Shown: positions 63,840-64,000 of the stretch, in pieces
How positions within the stretch are numbered: position 1 is the first letter of the stretch
Layout: every line of letters starts with the position of its first letter
NCBI GenBank assembly: GCA_002118135.1
Contig: BDIU01000083.1
Location: 1-64,000 of the forward strand
DNA: 64,000 nt
Source of the DNA: Trebouxia sp. TZW2008
Taxonomy: Eukaryota > Chlorophyta > Trebouxiophyceae > Trebouxiales > Trebouxiaceae
Reading direction: 5' to 3'
Translations under genes and position numbers: made by a program
Notes under the pieces: generated by a model
Databases searched by the model: none
What the model was told of the DNA's origin: nothing
Seen by the model: only the letters and a program-made list of their open reading frames with translations

Positions 63840-64000
63840 GTGAGTATTGCTGTGCACGCTAAGTCATGCTGTATGTGGCTGCATTGCCTTGAGCTGAGCT
63901 ATGCTGCACCTCATGACACTGGGGCGACATATCGTTGCATCGTTGTCTGCTCTGCCCTGCTCTGCTCTGCTTTGATTGCACTGTCCTGTGCTGTGCTGGC

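Overview
This is a stretch of an intron-rich eukaryotic nuclear genome, most likely from a green alga (chlorophyte; a trebouxiophyte would fit, but the sequence does not settle this). The reasons are dense spliceosomal introns with GT-AG and a few GC-AG borders, housekeeping genes of eukaryotic type, a plant-style pseudo-receiver protein, and a UVR plus NTF2-like protein of the kind seen in the green lineage. Stop codons are standard: TAG, TAA and TGA all end conserved proteins here. Nothing bacterial, viral or organellar was recognised, and no tRNA, rRNA or CRISPR was seen.

Layout. 210-4632 (-): LETM1, mitochondrial inner-membrane cation/proton exchanger, 3' end cut off by the window. 5490-11496 (+): ABCE1/RLI1, complete in 11 exons, 613 aa. 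12606-13858 (-): small UVR + NTF2/SnoaL-like protein. 14129-19833 (+): UVSSA, transcription-coupled repair scaffold, 9 exons, 1038 aa. 21598-24056 (-): phytanoyl-CoA dioxygenase (PhyH) family, 4 exons, 346 aa. 24057-33809: gene-poor and repeat-rich, with a 230-bp satellite and one small coiled-coil-like gene. 33810-36619 (-): pseudo-response-regulator-like protein, 8 exons, 480 aa. 39454-44434 (+): BTB/BACK protein gene with a damaged reading frame. 45191-51812 (+): a protein joining a Nup98-type motif and FG-like segment to long helical and SAM-like parts. 52268-63839 (+): TAF2, a TFIID subunit, 16 exons read, 3' end beyond the window. Two head-to-head pairs (LETM1/ABCE1 and UVR-NTF2/UVSSA) share short upstream regions.

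The most striking signal is architectural. In nearly every multi-exon gene, introns carry one to five degenerate direct copies of the neighbouring exon edge: the 5' edge with its acceptor lies upstream of the real exon, and the 3' edge with its donor lies downstream. Unit lengths run from about 70 to 240 bp, and the clearest arrays sit near 143-165 bp. TAF2 is riddled with them, including five tandem in-frame copies of one exon. Introns here seem to grow by repeated short tandem duplication across splice junctions, leaving many decoy or alternative splice sites. A second novelty is a dispersed non-autonomous element (simple-repeat flank plus a core of about 60 bp) present in at least five copies. 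A third is a near-perfect 40-bp hairpin in a BTB-gene intron.

The genes do not form one pathway. They are housekeeping functions: mitochondrial ion transport, ribosome recycling, transcription and its coupled repair, and probable light or clock signalling.
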